The position numbers and the translations under genes were made by a program. The notes under the pieces are model-generated. The model did no database searches. It saw only the letters and a list, made by a program, of their open reading frames with translations, and was not told the origin of the DNA. Positions 16,904 to 25,051 of a stretch of DNA of 28,956 bases are shown here, one piece after another. How positions within the stretch are numbered: position 1 is the first letter of the stretch; every line of letters begins with the position of its first letter. The DNA is from CAZGKX01 sp964525945 (GTDB lineage Bacteria > Pseudomonadota > Gammaproteobacteria > Legionellales > Legionellaceae): the NCBI GenBank assembly GCA_964525945.1, contig CAZGKX010000032.1:1-28956 (forward strand), given 5' to 3'.

Positions 16904-17212
16904 ATGTTAGTCACCTTCGCTTGTGAAGCGCATGAAAACATTACCATGTTTGGTGATATAGCGGCTCAGTTGTTGCACTTGATGGGTCATAGTGGCACCG
17001 TACCGGGTGCTATTCTAGCCGATGATGTCCCTGCGGCACTTGAGCAATTGCAAAATGCTTTGGCCCATAAAAAAAACAAACCCGCCACGTCATTGCCTGC
17101 CAGTGATGATGAGGAGGAGCCAGAAATCAGTTTATCCCATCGAGCGGTACCCCTCATTGGCTTGTTGCAAGCTGCCATAAAAAATCAATGCAATGTCATG
17201 TGGTTTCATTAG
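16904..17212 (+). CDS. DUF1840-family protein
   Basis: A 102-residue protein matching the DUF1840 family end to end: it opens MLVTFACEAHENITMFGD, continues LLHLMGHSGTVPGAILADDV and PAALEQL, has a variable acidic middle (SDDEEEPEI), then SLSHRAVPLIGLLQAA and ends CNVMWFH. The family is widespread in beta- and gammaproteobacteria and has no known function. ATG 16904 is the family start; a longer frame from ATG 16886 begins inside the terminator loop. The start directly abuts the T-run of the preceding terminator, and the only ribosome-site candidate (AGG, 7 bp spacing) lies in the hairpin's right arm, so translation may depend on the hairpin opening. Confidence 0.85.
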   Translation: MLVTFACEAHENITMFGDIAAQLLHLMGHSGTVPGAILADDVPAALEQLQNALAHKKNKPATSLPASDDEEEPEISLSHRAVPLIGLLQAAIKNQCNVMWFH

Positions 17213-17222
17213 GAATGGATGG

Positions 17223-17283
17223 CGCGATGACGGTTGTCTCTTAACTCCGTCATCGCGAGGAGCGTAGCGACGGAGCAATCCAG
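17223..17283. repeat. Dispersed palindromic repeat element
   Basis: An 11-bp perfect inverted repeat, cgcgatgacgg (17223-17233) and ccgtcatcgcg (17247-17257), followed by a second nested stem tccg-tca-tcgc / gcga-cgga (17246-17274) and gcaatccag. The block from 17248 closely resembles the cgtcattgcgaggagcgtag family of small palindromic repeats found in many copies in Rickettsia, Legionella-like and other genomes; this is from memory, not a search. It sits in the 176-bp gap before the ABC-F gene, and could be mobile or a transcript-end structure. Confidence 0.7.
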
Positions 17284-17388
17284 TGACCTTAAGCTGCGCC
17301 CGTGCCCGTTAGATGATTTTGCATAAATATTTCGAAACGATCCCATCGATGTTAGAATCGCTAACAATATCTAAATTTATAGCCTGTT

Positions 17389-19233
17389 ATGTTGACACTG
17401 CGCCAAATTACTCTATCCCGAGGTACAAAAATCTTATTGTCACAAGCCAGTGTAAGTCTCCATGAAAAGCAAAAAATTGGCTTAGTGGGCAACAATGGTT
17501 GTGGTAAATCCAGTTTATTTGATCTTATATTGGGTAAATTATTGGCCGATATGGGTGATTGTTTGCTCAATCCCCATTTGCGTATCAGCCATCTTTCACA
17601 GCAATTGCCAGACAGCGATGAACGTGCCCTTGATTTTGTTTTAGCCGGCGATGAAGAATACCTGGCCTTGCAACAGCGTTTAACCCATGCGCAACAACAA
17701 GGGGATGATGCCGAAGTTTTGGTTTGCCATGAACGCCTTAACCAAACAGCGGGTTACAGTAAACCGGCCATGGCTGCGACCATTCTTGCCGGCCTGGGTT
17801 TTAGCTATGAGGGACAAACAGCGGCAGTGAATAGCTTTTCCGGGGGATGGCGCATGCGATTAAGCTTGGCCCGCTGCTTAATGAAACCTGCTGATTTATT
17901 GCTGTTGGATGAACCAACCAATCATTTGGACATGGAAGCAATTTTTTGGTTGGAACGTTGGCTCAAGCAATCCCCAAGCAGTGTGGTCTTGATTTCACAT
18001 GATCGTGAATTTTTAGATGCGTTTGTGACGCACATTTTACACATTGAACAACAAAATTTATTTTTATACGCAGGCAACTACAGCCGTTTTGAACAAACCC
18101 GCGCTGAACAACTGGCGCTGCAACAAATCACTTATGAAAAGCAACAACAGAAAATCAATCACATGATGGACTTTGTGCAACGTTTTCGAGCGAAAGCCAC
18201 CAAAGCCAAACAAGCACAAAGCCGTCTCAACGCCATCAATAAAATAAACCTGGTGGCGCAGGCGCATGTTGATTCCGAGTTTACCTTTTCTTTTTTTCCA
18301 TCCCCGCGAGCAGGCAATCCTTTGTTGCGTTGTGAGCAAGTGGACATGGGCTATCAAGCACCTGCAGTGATCTTAAAACGGGTGAATCTGGTGGTGAATC
18401 CAGGCGATCGCTTGGCCTTGTTAGGGCCCAATGGTGAGGGTAAATCCACGTTTATTAAATCATTGACCGGCTCTCTTGCGCCGTTATCAGGGACGGTATA
18501 CCGCGCAGCTCATTTAAAAATTGGTTATTATGCGCAACATCAATTGGAGCAATTGGATTGCAGACTAAGCCCCATTGCCACGATTCAACACCTTTCCCCT
18601 GATGCACGAGAACAAACCATCCGTGATTATTTAGGCGGGTTTAATTTTATAGGTGACATGGCCACGCACCCTATTGAGCATTTTTCTGGGGGCGAAAAAG
18701 CGCGTTTGGCGTTGGCTAAATTGGTTTGGATGAAACCTAATTTACTTTTATTGGATGAACCCACCAACCACTTGGATTTAAGCATGCGGGCAGCGATTGA
18801 AATTGCTTTGCAAAGCTATGAGGGGGCGCTTATTTTGATTTCCCATGATCGCCATTTATTGCGCACCACGGTTGATAATTTTTATTTGGTTTTTCAAAAA
18901 CAAGTGCAAGCGTTTGATGGGGATTTGGATGATTATCACCAATGGCTGCAGGCCAAGGAAAACAAAACTGATGACGTTGCAAAAACATCGAACAACCAGC
19001 AATACCGAGAAAAACGCACGTTACAAAACCGTTTGAAAAAATTAGAGCAATTATTGGATAAGACGCAGCAGGCGTTGATTGCCCTTGATGACAAGCTGGC
19101 ACATCCTGATTTGTACAACGCCACCGAACAACAAAAATTGCAAAACTTGATCCGTCAGCGCGAAATAACTTTACTTGAATTAACCAGCATCGAAAATGAG
19201 TGGTTGGACCTGAGCCATGAATTGGAAAATTGA
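17389..19233 (+). CDS. yheS: ABC-F ATPase, YheS-like
   Basis: A 614-residue soluble protein with two ABC ATPase domains in one chain and no membrane part. Domain 1: Walker A GNNGCGKSS (34-42), signature FSGGWRMRLSLA, Walker B LLLLDEPTNHLD. A charged linker at about 240-295 (FVQRFRAKATKAKQAQ) is the P-site tRNA interaction region. Domain 2: GPNGEGKST (346-354), FSGGEKARLALAK, LLLLDEPTNHLD. A coiled-coil tail follows. ABC-F proteins bind the ribosomal E site and rescue or tune stalled ribosomes; length and layout fit E. coli YheS (637) better than EttA or Uup. Upstream there is no clear Shine-Dalgarno, and gttag/ctaac repeats at 17351-17365 may mark a control site. Confidence 0.92.
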   Translation: MLTLRQITLSRGTKILLSQASVSLHEKQKIGLVGNNGCGKSSLFDLILGKLLADMGDCLLNPHLRISHLSQQLPDSDERALDFVLAGDEEYLALQQRLTHAQQQGDDAEVLVCHERLNQTAGYSKPAMAATILAGLGFSYEGQTAAVNSFSGGWRMRLSLARCLMKPADLLLLDEPTNHLDMEAIFWLERWLKQSPSSVVLISHDREFLDAFVTHILHIEQQNLFLYAGNYSRFEQTRAEQLALQQITYEKQQQKINHMMDFVQRFRAKATKAKQAQSRLNAINKINLVAQAHVDSEFTFSFFPSPRAGNPLLRCEQVDMGYQAPAVILKRVNLVVNPGDRLALLGPNGEGKSTFIKSLTGSLAPLSGTVYRAAHLKIGYYAQHQLEQLDCRLSPIATIQHLSPDAREQTIRDYLGGFNFIGDMATHPIEHFSGGEKARLALAKLVWMKPNLLLLDEPTNHLDLSMRAAIEIALQSYEGALILISHDRHLLRTTVDNFYLVFQKQVQAFDGDLDDYHQWLQAKENKTDDVAKTSNNQQYREKRTLQNRLKKLEQLLDKTQQALIALDDKLAHPDLYNATEQQKLQNLIRQREITLLELTSIENEWLDLSHELEN

Positions 19234-19239
19234 GGGGGC

Positions 19240-19270
19240 CATTCCTTAAAGCATGGAATGATTCTATTTT
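19240..19270 (+). terminator. Weak possible terminator after the ABC-F gene
   Basis: cattcc (19240-19245) and ggaatg (19255-19260) form a 6-bp stem with a 9-base loop, followed by the T-rich attctatttt. It lies directly after the 19233 stop. The stem is short, so this is tentative. Confidence 0.35.
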
Positions 19271-19366
19271 AGACTATGATTGTATATATACCCATCGCTA
19301 GTGGAGTTGCGAAGTTAGTCCAATACGTTGCAAGGCTTAAACTCGAGTAAAACAAATGAGGTAAAT

Positions 19367-19651
19367 ATGACCGAAGAAACACGTAGAGAATTCATACAAA
19401 ATAATCAGGAATTAATCCAAAAATTTCTCGAAGAGGCGAAACCCCACGAGGATGAAATAAGCGCAAGTATTCAAGCAACTATTGCACAATTTTTATTGAA
19501 TACACGCATTGAATTTAATGAACGTACAAATGGCCAAGACTGGATTAGTACCGAAAGCATTATACAAGCACAAATTACAGTGTTGAGGCGCTGTATAGTC
19601 GATTTGGAGCGATATTATTCAACACTACGAGATGGAGAAAATTTACAATGA
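19367..19651 (+). CDS. Small helical protein, unknown function
   Basis: A 94-residue protein from ATG 19367, with GAGG five bases upstream. It is hydrophilic and probably all helical (EETRREFIQNNQELIQKFLEEA, split by polar turns, then STESIIQAQITVLRRCIVDLERYYSTL). There is no signal peptide, membrane segment or motif I recognise. It is flanked by 133 bp upstream and 185 bp downstream of non-coding DNA, so it appears to be its own unit. Confidence 0.6.
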   Translation: MTEETRREFIQNNQELIQKFLEEAKPHEDEISASIQATIAQFLLNTRIEFNERTNGQDWISTESIIQAQITVLRRCIVDLERYYSTLRDGENLQ

Positions 19652-19797
19652 ATTTCTTAGAATGCCAATTCAGATCTAAAAATAAAACACTAACACCATA
19701 ATAATAGAGTTTTTTGTTGCACAATAACCATGTAGCAATTTCAGCAGCCACTTTAGCATGACGTAATGGGTATATAGAATATGTTGTTGCTGTGCTC

Positions 19798-19803
19798 TAT
19801 ACT
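19798..19803 (+). promoter_or_regulatory. Possible -10 element before the 19837 gene
   Basis: TATACT 33 bp before ATG 19837; no convincing -35. The rest of the 19652-19836 gap is AT-rich and shows no gene or RNA I can identify. Confidence 0.3.
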
Positions 19804-19836
19804 TATTATAGAAGCTGTTGTTTGTAGATTGTAAAA

Positions 19837-20562
19837 ATGTCCACTCTAAATGAACCAACAGGGTTATCCGTTTATCTAACACATAATACGCTTATTCCTT
19901 TAAAAAAGCCGATTCAAGAATTAGAAAAAAATCCGAGCGCGGTTAAAATTGTCGCGCGGTTGAAGAATGGCATTTATTCGATCACTAAAACGGATCACAT
20001 CGAACCTGCAACCCTGTCTCTTCCTCAAAATGGCGGGCATTACCTGCTCAATGAGCAAGAATTTAAAATGTACATTCAACAATTACAAGGTTTAACCAAC
20101 ATTGCCAGAACACGCTTGATGTGTGATGCGAATTTGGGGGAGGCGGGGGATGATCATCTCACGGCATTGATGCATCAACTTGTTGAGGAGCTTCGTCCAG
20201 CACAACTCATTTTATTCACTAACAATGAACATTGTGTGGCAGAAGGTATGCTTTACTTACAGGGCAATCACGCCGAGTTTAACTGCCCCGATGAAGTCCA
20301 ACAAGGCTTTTGTTCTGGAACAGATAGCAATGAGTTTTTGGCGAAAATTGTACAAGGTGCTCATTTGCATATGTTAAGGGACACTGCCATGGAAAATCCA
20401 ACGGCAGACCCTGAGGGTGATGAAATAACCAGTTTATTTAGAAAACGCCTAATGACCAATATTCAAGACGCAAACAGATACACTCCTTTGTTTGAGACGA
20501 TTGATGAAGAGGGTGAGAGTGATGAAGAGAGTGCCACATCCAATCCGATGATGGGGAATTAA
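19837..20562 (+). CDS. Uncharacterised orphan with acidic C-terminus
   Basis: A 241-residue soluble protein with no signal peptide or membrane segment. The N-terminal part contains short beta-like stretches (VKIVARLKNGIYSITKT); the middle is mixed helix and strand (LVEELRPAQLILFTNNEHCVAEGMLYL). The end is strongly acidic (FETIDEEGESDEESATSN), similar in kind to the E-block signal of Legionella/Coxiella Dot/Icm substrates. I recognise no domain. The ribosome site is poor (no clear GGAG before ATG 19837). It converges on rnc with 4 bp between stops. Its function is unknown; a secreted effector is only one option. Confidence 0.7.
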   Translation: MSTLNEPTGLSVYLTHNTLIPLKKPIQELEKNPSAVKIVARLKNGIYSITKTDHIEPATLSLPQNGGHYLLNEQEFKMYIQQLQGLTNIARTRLMCDANLGEAGDDHLTALMHQLVEELRPAQLILFTNNEHCVAEGMLYLQGNHAEFNCPDEVQQGFCSGTDSNEFLAKIVQGAHLHMLRDTAMENPTADPEGDEITSLFRKRLMTNIQDANRYTPLFETIDEEGESDEESATSNPMMGN

Positions 20563-20566
20563 CGGG

Positions 20567-21241
20567 TTAGCTTTTCAATTGGTTTAACAATTGTTTGGCG
20601 GCGAGTTGTTCGGCTTTACGGCGTGTGTCTGCGAAACTGCTGGCGGATAAATCCAATGCTTTAATATTGCAGGTGATATAAAACATTTGTTCGTGTTCTT
20701 CGCCCACAATTTTGGTCAGCGTGTATTCAGGCAATGCCTTTTTTTGGGCTTGTAAATATTCTTGCAGCTGGGTTTTTGCATCTTTTAGATTATCATGCAA
20801 CGACGTTCCTTCTAGGCGGCTTTTATACAAACGCAAAATAACCTGTTGGGTGGTTACAAAATCACTGTCAAAAAAAATCGCAGCAAAAACAGCTTCGAGG
20901 GCGTCGGCAAGGATAGAAGCACGTCGAAAACCACCACTCTTCAATTCGCCCTGTCCTAAAAACAAACAATCACCCAAATCAATCTCCAAGGCAATTTGGG
21001 CCAACATTTCTCCCTTGACCAAATAGGCGCGTAACCGACTTAATTGTCCTTCACTTTCCTGCGGGAATTGTTCGAATAAAGCATGCGCAATCACCATGCT
21101 TAAGATGGAATCACCCAAAAACTCAAAGCGCTCGTTGTTGTTGGTGCCGACACTGCAATGCGTTAACGCTTGTTTTAAATAGGCGGGTTGTTTGAATTCA
21201 TACCCTATACGTTGGCAAAAACGTCTTAGATTCTGTTGCAT
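20567..21241 (-). CDS. rnc: Ribonuclease III
   Basis: Cuts double-stranded RNA, including the rRNA precursor and structured mRNAs. The 224-residue protein has the RNase III signature NERFEFLGDS (36-45) with the catalytic E40 and D44, and DALEAVFAAIF with D113 and E116. A double-stranded RNA-binding domain follows from about 150 (DAKTQLQEYLQAQ to ADTRRKAEQLAAKQLL). Length matches E. coli (226). It is the last gene of a lepA-lepB-rnc operon, 12 bp after lepB. The era gene, which follows rnc in many bacteria, is not here; a convergent orphan follows instead. Confidence 0.96.
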   Translation of the reverse strand: MQQNLRRFCQRIGYEFKQPAYLKQALTHCSVGTNNNERFEFLGDSILSMVIAHALFEQFPQESEGQLSRLRAYLVKGEMLAQIALEIDLGDCLFLGQGELKSGGFRRASILADALEAVFAAIFFDSDFVTTQQVILRLYKSRLEGTSLHDNLKDAKTQLQEYLQAQKKALPEYTLTKIVGEEHEQMFYITCNIKALDLSASSFADTRRKAEQLAAKQLLNQLKS

Positions 21242-21253
21242 GGCGTGCCCCGA

Positions 21254-22009
21254 TTATTTAATCATACGTCCGATTCTATCCCAACGCACCATGTCTGTTT
21301 TGCCGTTCCAACTCATCCAAATCAGGAAGGCTTTACCCCGTAGATATTTATCAGCTACAAAGCCCCAGAACCGGCTGTCAGCGCTATCATCCCTGTTATC
21401 GCCCATCATAAAATATTGGCCTTCTGGCACGGTGACTTCAAAATCAACGGCTGGAACGTTGGGGCGCGTGAATATTTCATGCTCAACACCGTTGAGGTTT
21501 TCACGGTATTCCGCAACCGCGTTTCCAGAGCTTTCATCCGTAGTGTATCGAACAAAGGTTTGTTTCGCTTCCACGCCGTTAACGGTGAGGGTTTTGTTGC
21601 GGTAGGCAATTTTGTCACCTGGCACTCCAATCACGCGTTTGATGTAATCATAACTGGGATCAGGTGGCCATCGAAAAACGACGATTTCACCGGTCTTAGG
21701 GTTGGCAATGGGCAGTACTTTCTTTTCCCAGACGGGTAAACGCAATCCATAGGCAAATTTATTCACTGCTAAAAAATCACCGACCAATAACGTGGGTTCC
21801 AAGGACCCTGATGGAATTCGAAACGGTTCAACAAGAAAGGAGCGCAGCAGTAACACAATTAAAAACACAGGGAAAAAAGAGCGTGAATATTCAATCAACC
21901 GGCTGGGTTGTTGTTGAGTCTTGCGCTTTTTAGACCAAATCAGGACATCAAGTAAATAAATGATCCCACTAACTGCCGTAAGAATGACCAAACAAAGTGC
22001 AAAATTCAT
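21254..22009 (-). CDS. lepB: Signal peptidase I
   Basis: Removes Sec and Tat signal peptides on the periplasmic face of the inner membrane. The 251-residue protein has two N-terminal membrane segments (about 1-21 and 44-60), the catalytic serine S69 in IPSGSLEPTLLVGD, the general-base lysine K124 in YIKRVIGVPGD, and the conserved GDNRDDSADSRFWGFV. It is shorter than E. coli LepB (324), as in many bacteria that lack the large insert. Its ATG overlaps the lepA stop by one base (TAATG on the minus strand), implying translational coupling. Confidence 0.96.
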   Translation of the reverse strand: MNFALCLVILTAVSGIIYLLDVLIWSKKRKTQQQPSRLIEYSRSFFPVFLIVLLLRSFLVEPFRIPSGSLEPTLLVGDFLAVNKFAYGLRLPVWEKKVLPIANPKTGEIVVFRWPPDPSYDYIKRVIGVPGDKIAYRNKTLTVNGVEAKQTFVRYTTDESSGNAVAEYRENLNGVEHEIFTRPNVPAVDFEVTVPEGQYFMMGDNRDDSADSRFWGFVADKYLRGKAFLIWMSWNGKTDMVRWDRIGRMIK

Positions 22010-23814
22010 TATTTTTTCCTATCCGTTTGAAAAACTGCCATAAACGCTTCTTGGGGAATTTCGACATGACCGACTTGTTTCATACGCTTTTTACCGGCTT
22101 TTTGCTTTTCAAGCAGCTTACGTTTGCGGGAAACGTCACCACCATAACATTTGGCAATCACATTTTTGCGCAGTGCTTTTACGGTTTGCCGGGCAATGAT
22201 GTGGCTGCCCAAAGCTGCTTGAATGGCCACATCAAACATTTGCCGAGGAATTAATTCGCGCATTTTATCGGTCAAGGCACGGCCCCGGTTTTGAGCGGCG
22301 CTGCGATGGACAATCACGGACAGTGCATCGACACGTTCCGAATTGATCAACACATCCATTTTGACCAAGTCCGCTTCTTCAAAACGCAAAAAATTGTAAT
22401 CGAGAGAGGCATAACCTCGACTAACAGATTTCAGCCGGTCGAAGAAATCAGAAACAACTTCACTCATCGGAATATCATAGGTGACGGACACTTGCCGGCC
22501 ACTGTACGTCATGTTCACTTGCATACCGCGACGTTCCACACAAAGTGTGATGATTGGGCCTAAGTAATCTTGTGGCACTAAAATATTGGCGCGCACAATG
22601 GGCTCAAACATTTTCTTTATTTGCTGAACAGGGGGCAAGGCGGAGGGGTTGTCGATTAAAACAGTTTCATCTTTGGTGTTGATGATTTGGTAGATAACGG
22701 TGGGGGCTGTGGAAATCAATTCCAAATTGTATTCCCGCTCAAGACGCTCTTGAACAATTTCCATGTGCAGCATGCCCAAAAAGCCGCAACGAAAACCAAA
22801 GCCAAGCGCTTCTGAAGATTCTGGTTCATAAAAAAGTGAAGCATCGTTTAAACTCAATTTGGCCAAGGCTTCACGAAAATCTTCAAAATCGTCAGAACTG
22901 ATTGGAAACAAGCCCGCATACACTTGGGGTTTAACCCGTTGAAAACCAGGCAAGGGTTTTTGAGCTGGGTTTTTTTCAAGGGTTAGGGTATCGCCCACAG
23001 GTGCCCCTTGGATTTCTTTGATGCCCGCGACAACATAACCCACTTCGCCTGCTTTTAAGCTGTCGGTTGGGGTACGTTTGGGCGTAAACACACCCACTTG
23101 ATTCACTTCGTAACTTTTGCCGGTTGACATGATCTGCATTTTGTTACCCCGAGCAAGGGTACCCTGCATAATACGGACCAAAGACACCACCCCCAGGTAG
23201 CTGTCAAACCAAGAATCAATGATCAAGGCTTGCAAGGGGGCATCAATGTCGCCTTGGGGAGGAGGGATACGGGTAACAATAGCTTCCAGCACGTCTTCCA
23301 CGCCAAAACCACTTTTTGCACTCACATGAATCGCATCTTGCGCGTCCACGCCAATGATGTCTTCAATTTCTGAGATGACGCGTTCGGGTTCTGCTTGGGG
23401 TAAATCAATTTTATTCAGCACCGGTAGCACATCGAGCGATTGATCGATCGCGGTGTAGCAGACCGCTACGGTTTGGGCTTCAACACCTTGGGCGGCATCG
23501 ACCACTAAAATCGCACCTTCGCAAGCGGCCAGTGAACGCGAGACTTCGTAGCTAAAATCAACGTGGCCGGGGGTGTCAATAAAATTCAATAAATACGTTT
23601 TACCGTCACGTGCTTTGTAATTTAATGACACGCTTTGCGCTTTAATGGTGATGCCGCGCTCACGCTCAATGTCCATGGAGTCAAGCACTTGCGCACCCAT
23701 TTCACGATCAGAAAGGCCGCCGCATAATTGAATGAATCGATCAGCCAAAGTGGATTTGCCATGGTCGATATGGGCTATAATGGAAAAATTACGAATTCGC
23801 GTTAAGTCGCTCAA
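22009..23814 (-). CDS. lepA: Elongation factor 4 (LepA)
   Basis: A 601-residue translational GTPase that binds ribosomes and influences initiation and back-translocation, near the usual length (599 in E. coli). GTPase motifs are AHIDHGKST, the switch I region ERERGITIK, DTPGH and NKIDLP; the LepA-specific C-terminal end (QAALGSHIIARQTVKALRKNVIAKCYGGDVSRKRKLLEKQKAGKKRMK) is complete, here cited only to show the domain is present. The best start is TTG at 23812-23814 (MSDLTRIRNFS), with AGG about 9 bp upstream. It leads the operon with lepB and rnc. Confidence 0.96.
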   Translation of the reverse strand: MSDLTRIRNFSIIAHIDHGKSTLADRFIQLCGGLSDREMGAQVLDSMDIERERGITIKAQSVSLNYKARDGKTYLLNFIDTPGHVDFSYEVSRSLAACEGAILVVDAAQGVEAQTVAVCYTAIDQSLDVLPVLNKIDLPQAEPERVISEIEDIIGVDAQDAIHVSAKSGFGVEDVLEAIVTRIPPPQGDIDAPLQALIIDSWFDSYLGVVSLVRIMQGTLARGNKMQIMSTGKSYEVNQVGVFTPKRTPTDSLKAGEVGYVVAGIKEIQGAPVGDTLTLEKNPAQKPLPGFQRVKPQVYAGLFPISSDDFEDFREALAKLSLNDASLFYEPESSEALGFGFRCGFLGMLHMEIVQERLEREYNLELISTAPTVIYQIINTKDETVLIDNPSALPPVQQIKKMFEPIVRANILVPQDYLGPIITLCVERRGMQVNMTYSGRQVSVTYDIPMSEVVSDFFDRLKSVSRGYASLDYNFLRFEEADLVKMDVLINSERVDALSVIVHRSAAQNRGRALTDKMRELIPRQMFDVAIQAALGSHIIARQTVKALRKNVIAKCYGGDVSRKRKLLEKQKAGKKRMKQVGHVEIPQEAFMAVFQTDRKK

Positions 23815-23960
23815 CTGAAAATGCCTGCGAGTAAATTGCGCTATTTTAGCCTAAAATTTGGTTTAAGCAAGGCAATATCTTCATGATCATGGTTGTAGAC
23901 GTTGCAAAACAGTAAAAATAAAAGGATGATCGGTAAATGATTTGGTTTTGAGGGTTAAAA

Positions 23961-24968
23961 ATGCTGCGAATTATTAAGGGTTGTTTGGTTGTGATGATGT
24001 TCTTTGTTCACGCTTATTCATTTGCGTCTGAGCCGTTAACGCAACGTCCAGATGTTAAGAAATTCATTCAACAGATGGTGACTCAACACCATTTTAATAA
24101 AAATCAATTGGTTGCTGTTTTGAACGAAGCAAAATTTCAACCACAGATCATTGAATCCATGGACAGGCCCTATGAGAAAAAAAACTGGGATGTCTATAAA
24201 GCCTTGTTTCTGACCCAACAACGTCTCGATGAGGGTATTGCGTTTTGGCGTGCAAATCAAAAAACATTGGAGCGTGCGCAACACCAATTTGGCGTGCCTG
24301 CTGATGTGATCGTTGCCATTATTGGTGTCGAAACATTGTACGGAAAGCATCAGGGCAATTACCGGGTTTTGGATGCATTAACAACACTCGCCTTTGACTA
24401 CCCTAAGCGTTCGGAATTTTTTACCAAAGAATTGAAAGAGTACCTTTTGCTTTGCCGAGACCATAACGTACCTGCCACCAAGTACATGGGGTCTTATGCT
24501 GGGGCGATAGGTAAGCCGCAATTTATGCCAAGCAGCTACCGGTTTTATGCGGTGGACTTTAGTGGCAAAGGCCGTCCTGATCTGATTGAAGAAGACCAAG
24601 ATGTGATTGGTAGCGTGGCCAATTATTTTTACAAACACGGTTGGAAATTAAACGAAGAAGTGGCGCAACCTGCTATTGTCACGGGTAAAAATTATAAAAA
24701 ATTGACGGTGAACAGCAAATTTCCTGATTATTCGTACCAGCATTTGATCGCATCGGGCTTAAAACCAGACCATTTTAAATGGCGCCATCCGGCAAAGGCT
24801 GGGGTGATTGAATTAACCACCGATCAGGGTCAAGAATATTGGGTTGCTTACCCCAATTTTTATGTGATAACGCATTACAACACCAGCCCTCAATATGCAT
24901 TGGTGGTGTATTTATTGTCGCAACAATTGCGTACGGCGATGCAGCATTCACGTGCTTCTGCCGCATAG
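23961..24968 (+). CDS. mltB: Lytic murein transglycosylase B family
   Basis: Cleaves the glycan strands of peptidoglycan to 1,6-anhydro products. The 335-residue protein has a Sec signal peptide (about 1-23, ending HAYSFA) and the family core: the catalytic Glu124 in VAIIGVETLYG, then YRVLDALTTLAFDYPKR and GSYAGAIGKPQFMPSSY. No lipobox cysteine lies at the cleavage site, so unlike E. coli MltB it is probably a soluble periplasmic enzyme. GAGGG lies before ATG 23961. It is followed after 83 bp by gspL on the same strand, so it may open gaps in the wall for the secretion apparatus; that link is inference. Confidence 0.93.
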   Translation: MLRIIKGCLVVMMFFVHAYSFASEPLTQRPDVKKFIQQMVTQHHFNKNQLVAVLNEAKFQPQIIESMDRPYEKKNWDVYKALFLTQQRLDEGIAFWRANQKTLERAQHQFGVPADVIVAIIGVETLYGKHQGNYRVLDALTTLAFDYPKRSEFFTKELKEYLLLCRDHNVPATKYMGSYAGAIGKPQFMPSSYRFYAVDFSGKGRPDLIEEDQDVIGSVANYFYKHGWKLNEEVAQPAIVTGKNYKKLTVNSKFPDYSYQHLIASGLKPDHFKWRHPAKAGVIELTTDQGQEYWVAYPNFYVITHYNTSPQYALVVYLLSQQLRTAMQHSRASAA

Positions 24969-24984
24969 ATACAAGGAGCTTGAG

Positions 24985-25006
24985 GGTTACGGGCTTTGGC
25001 CCAACC
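24985..25006. other. Hairpin between mltB and gspL
   Basis: ggtt-ac-gggc (24985-24994), loop tttg, and gccc-aacc (24999-25006): two short stems with a 2-base bulge. No T-run follows. It could slow or process the transcript between mltB and gspL. Confidence 0.3.
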
Positions 25007-25051
25007 TGTGTCCGCGGCAGCTGGCTACTTTGACGCATAAGGAATGATCGT

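Noticed and set aside
18064..18357. 97-codon minus-strand frame opposite the ABC-F gene
   Set aside because: Lies wholly within a well-supported coding region; no motif of its own.
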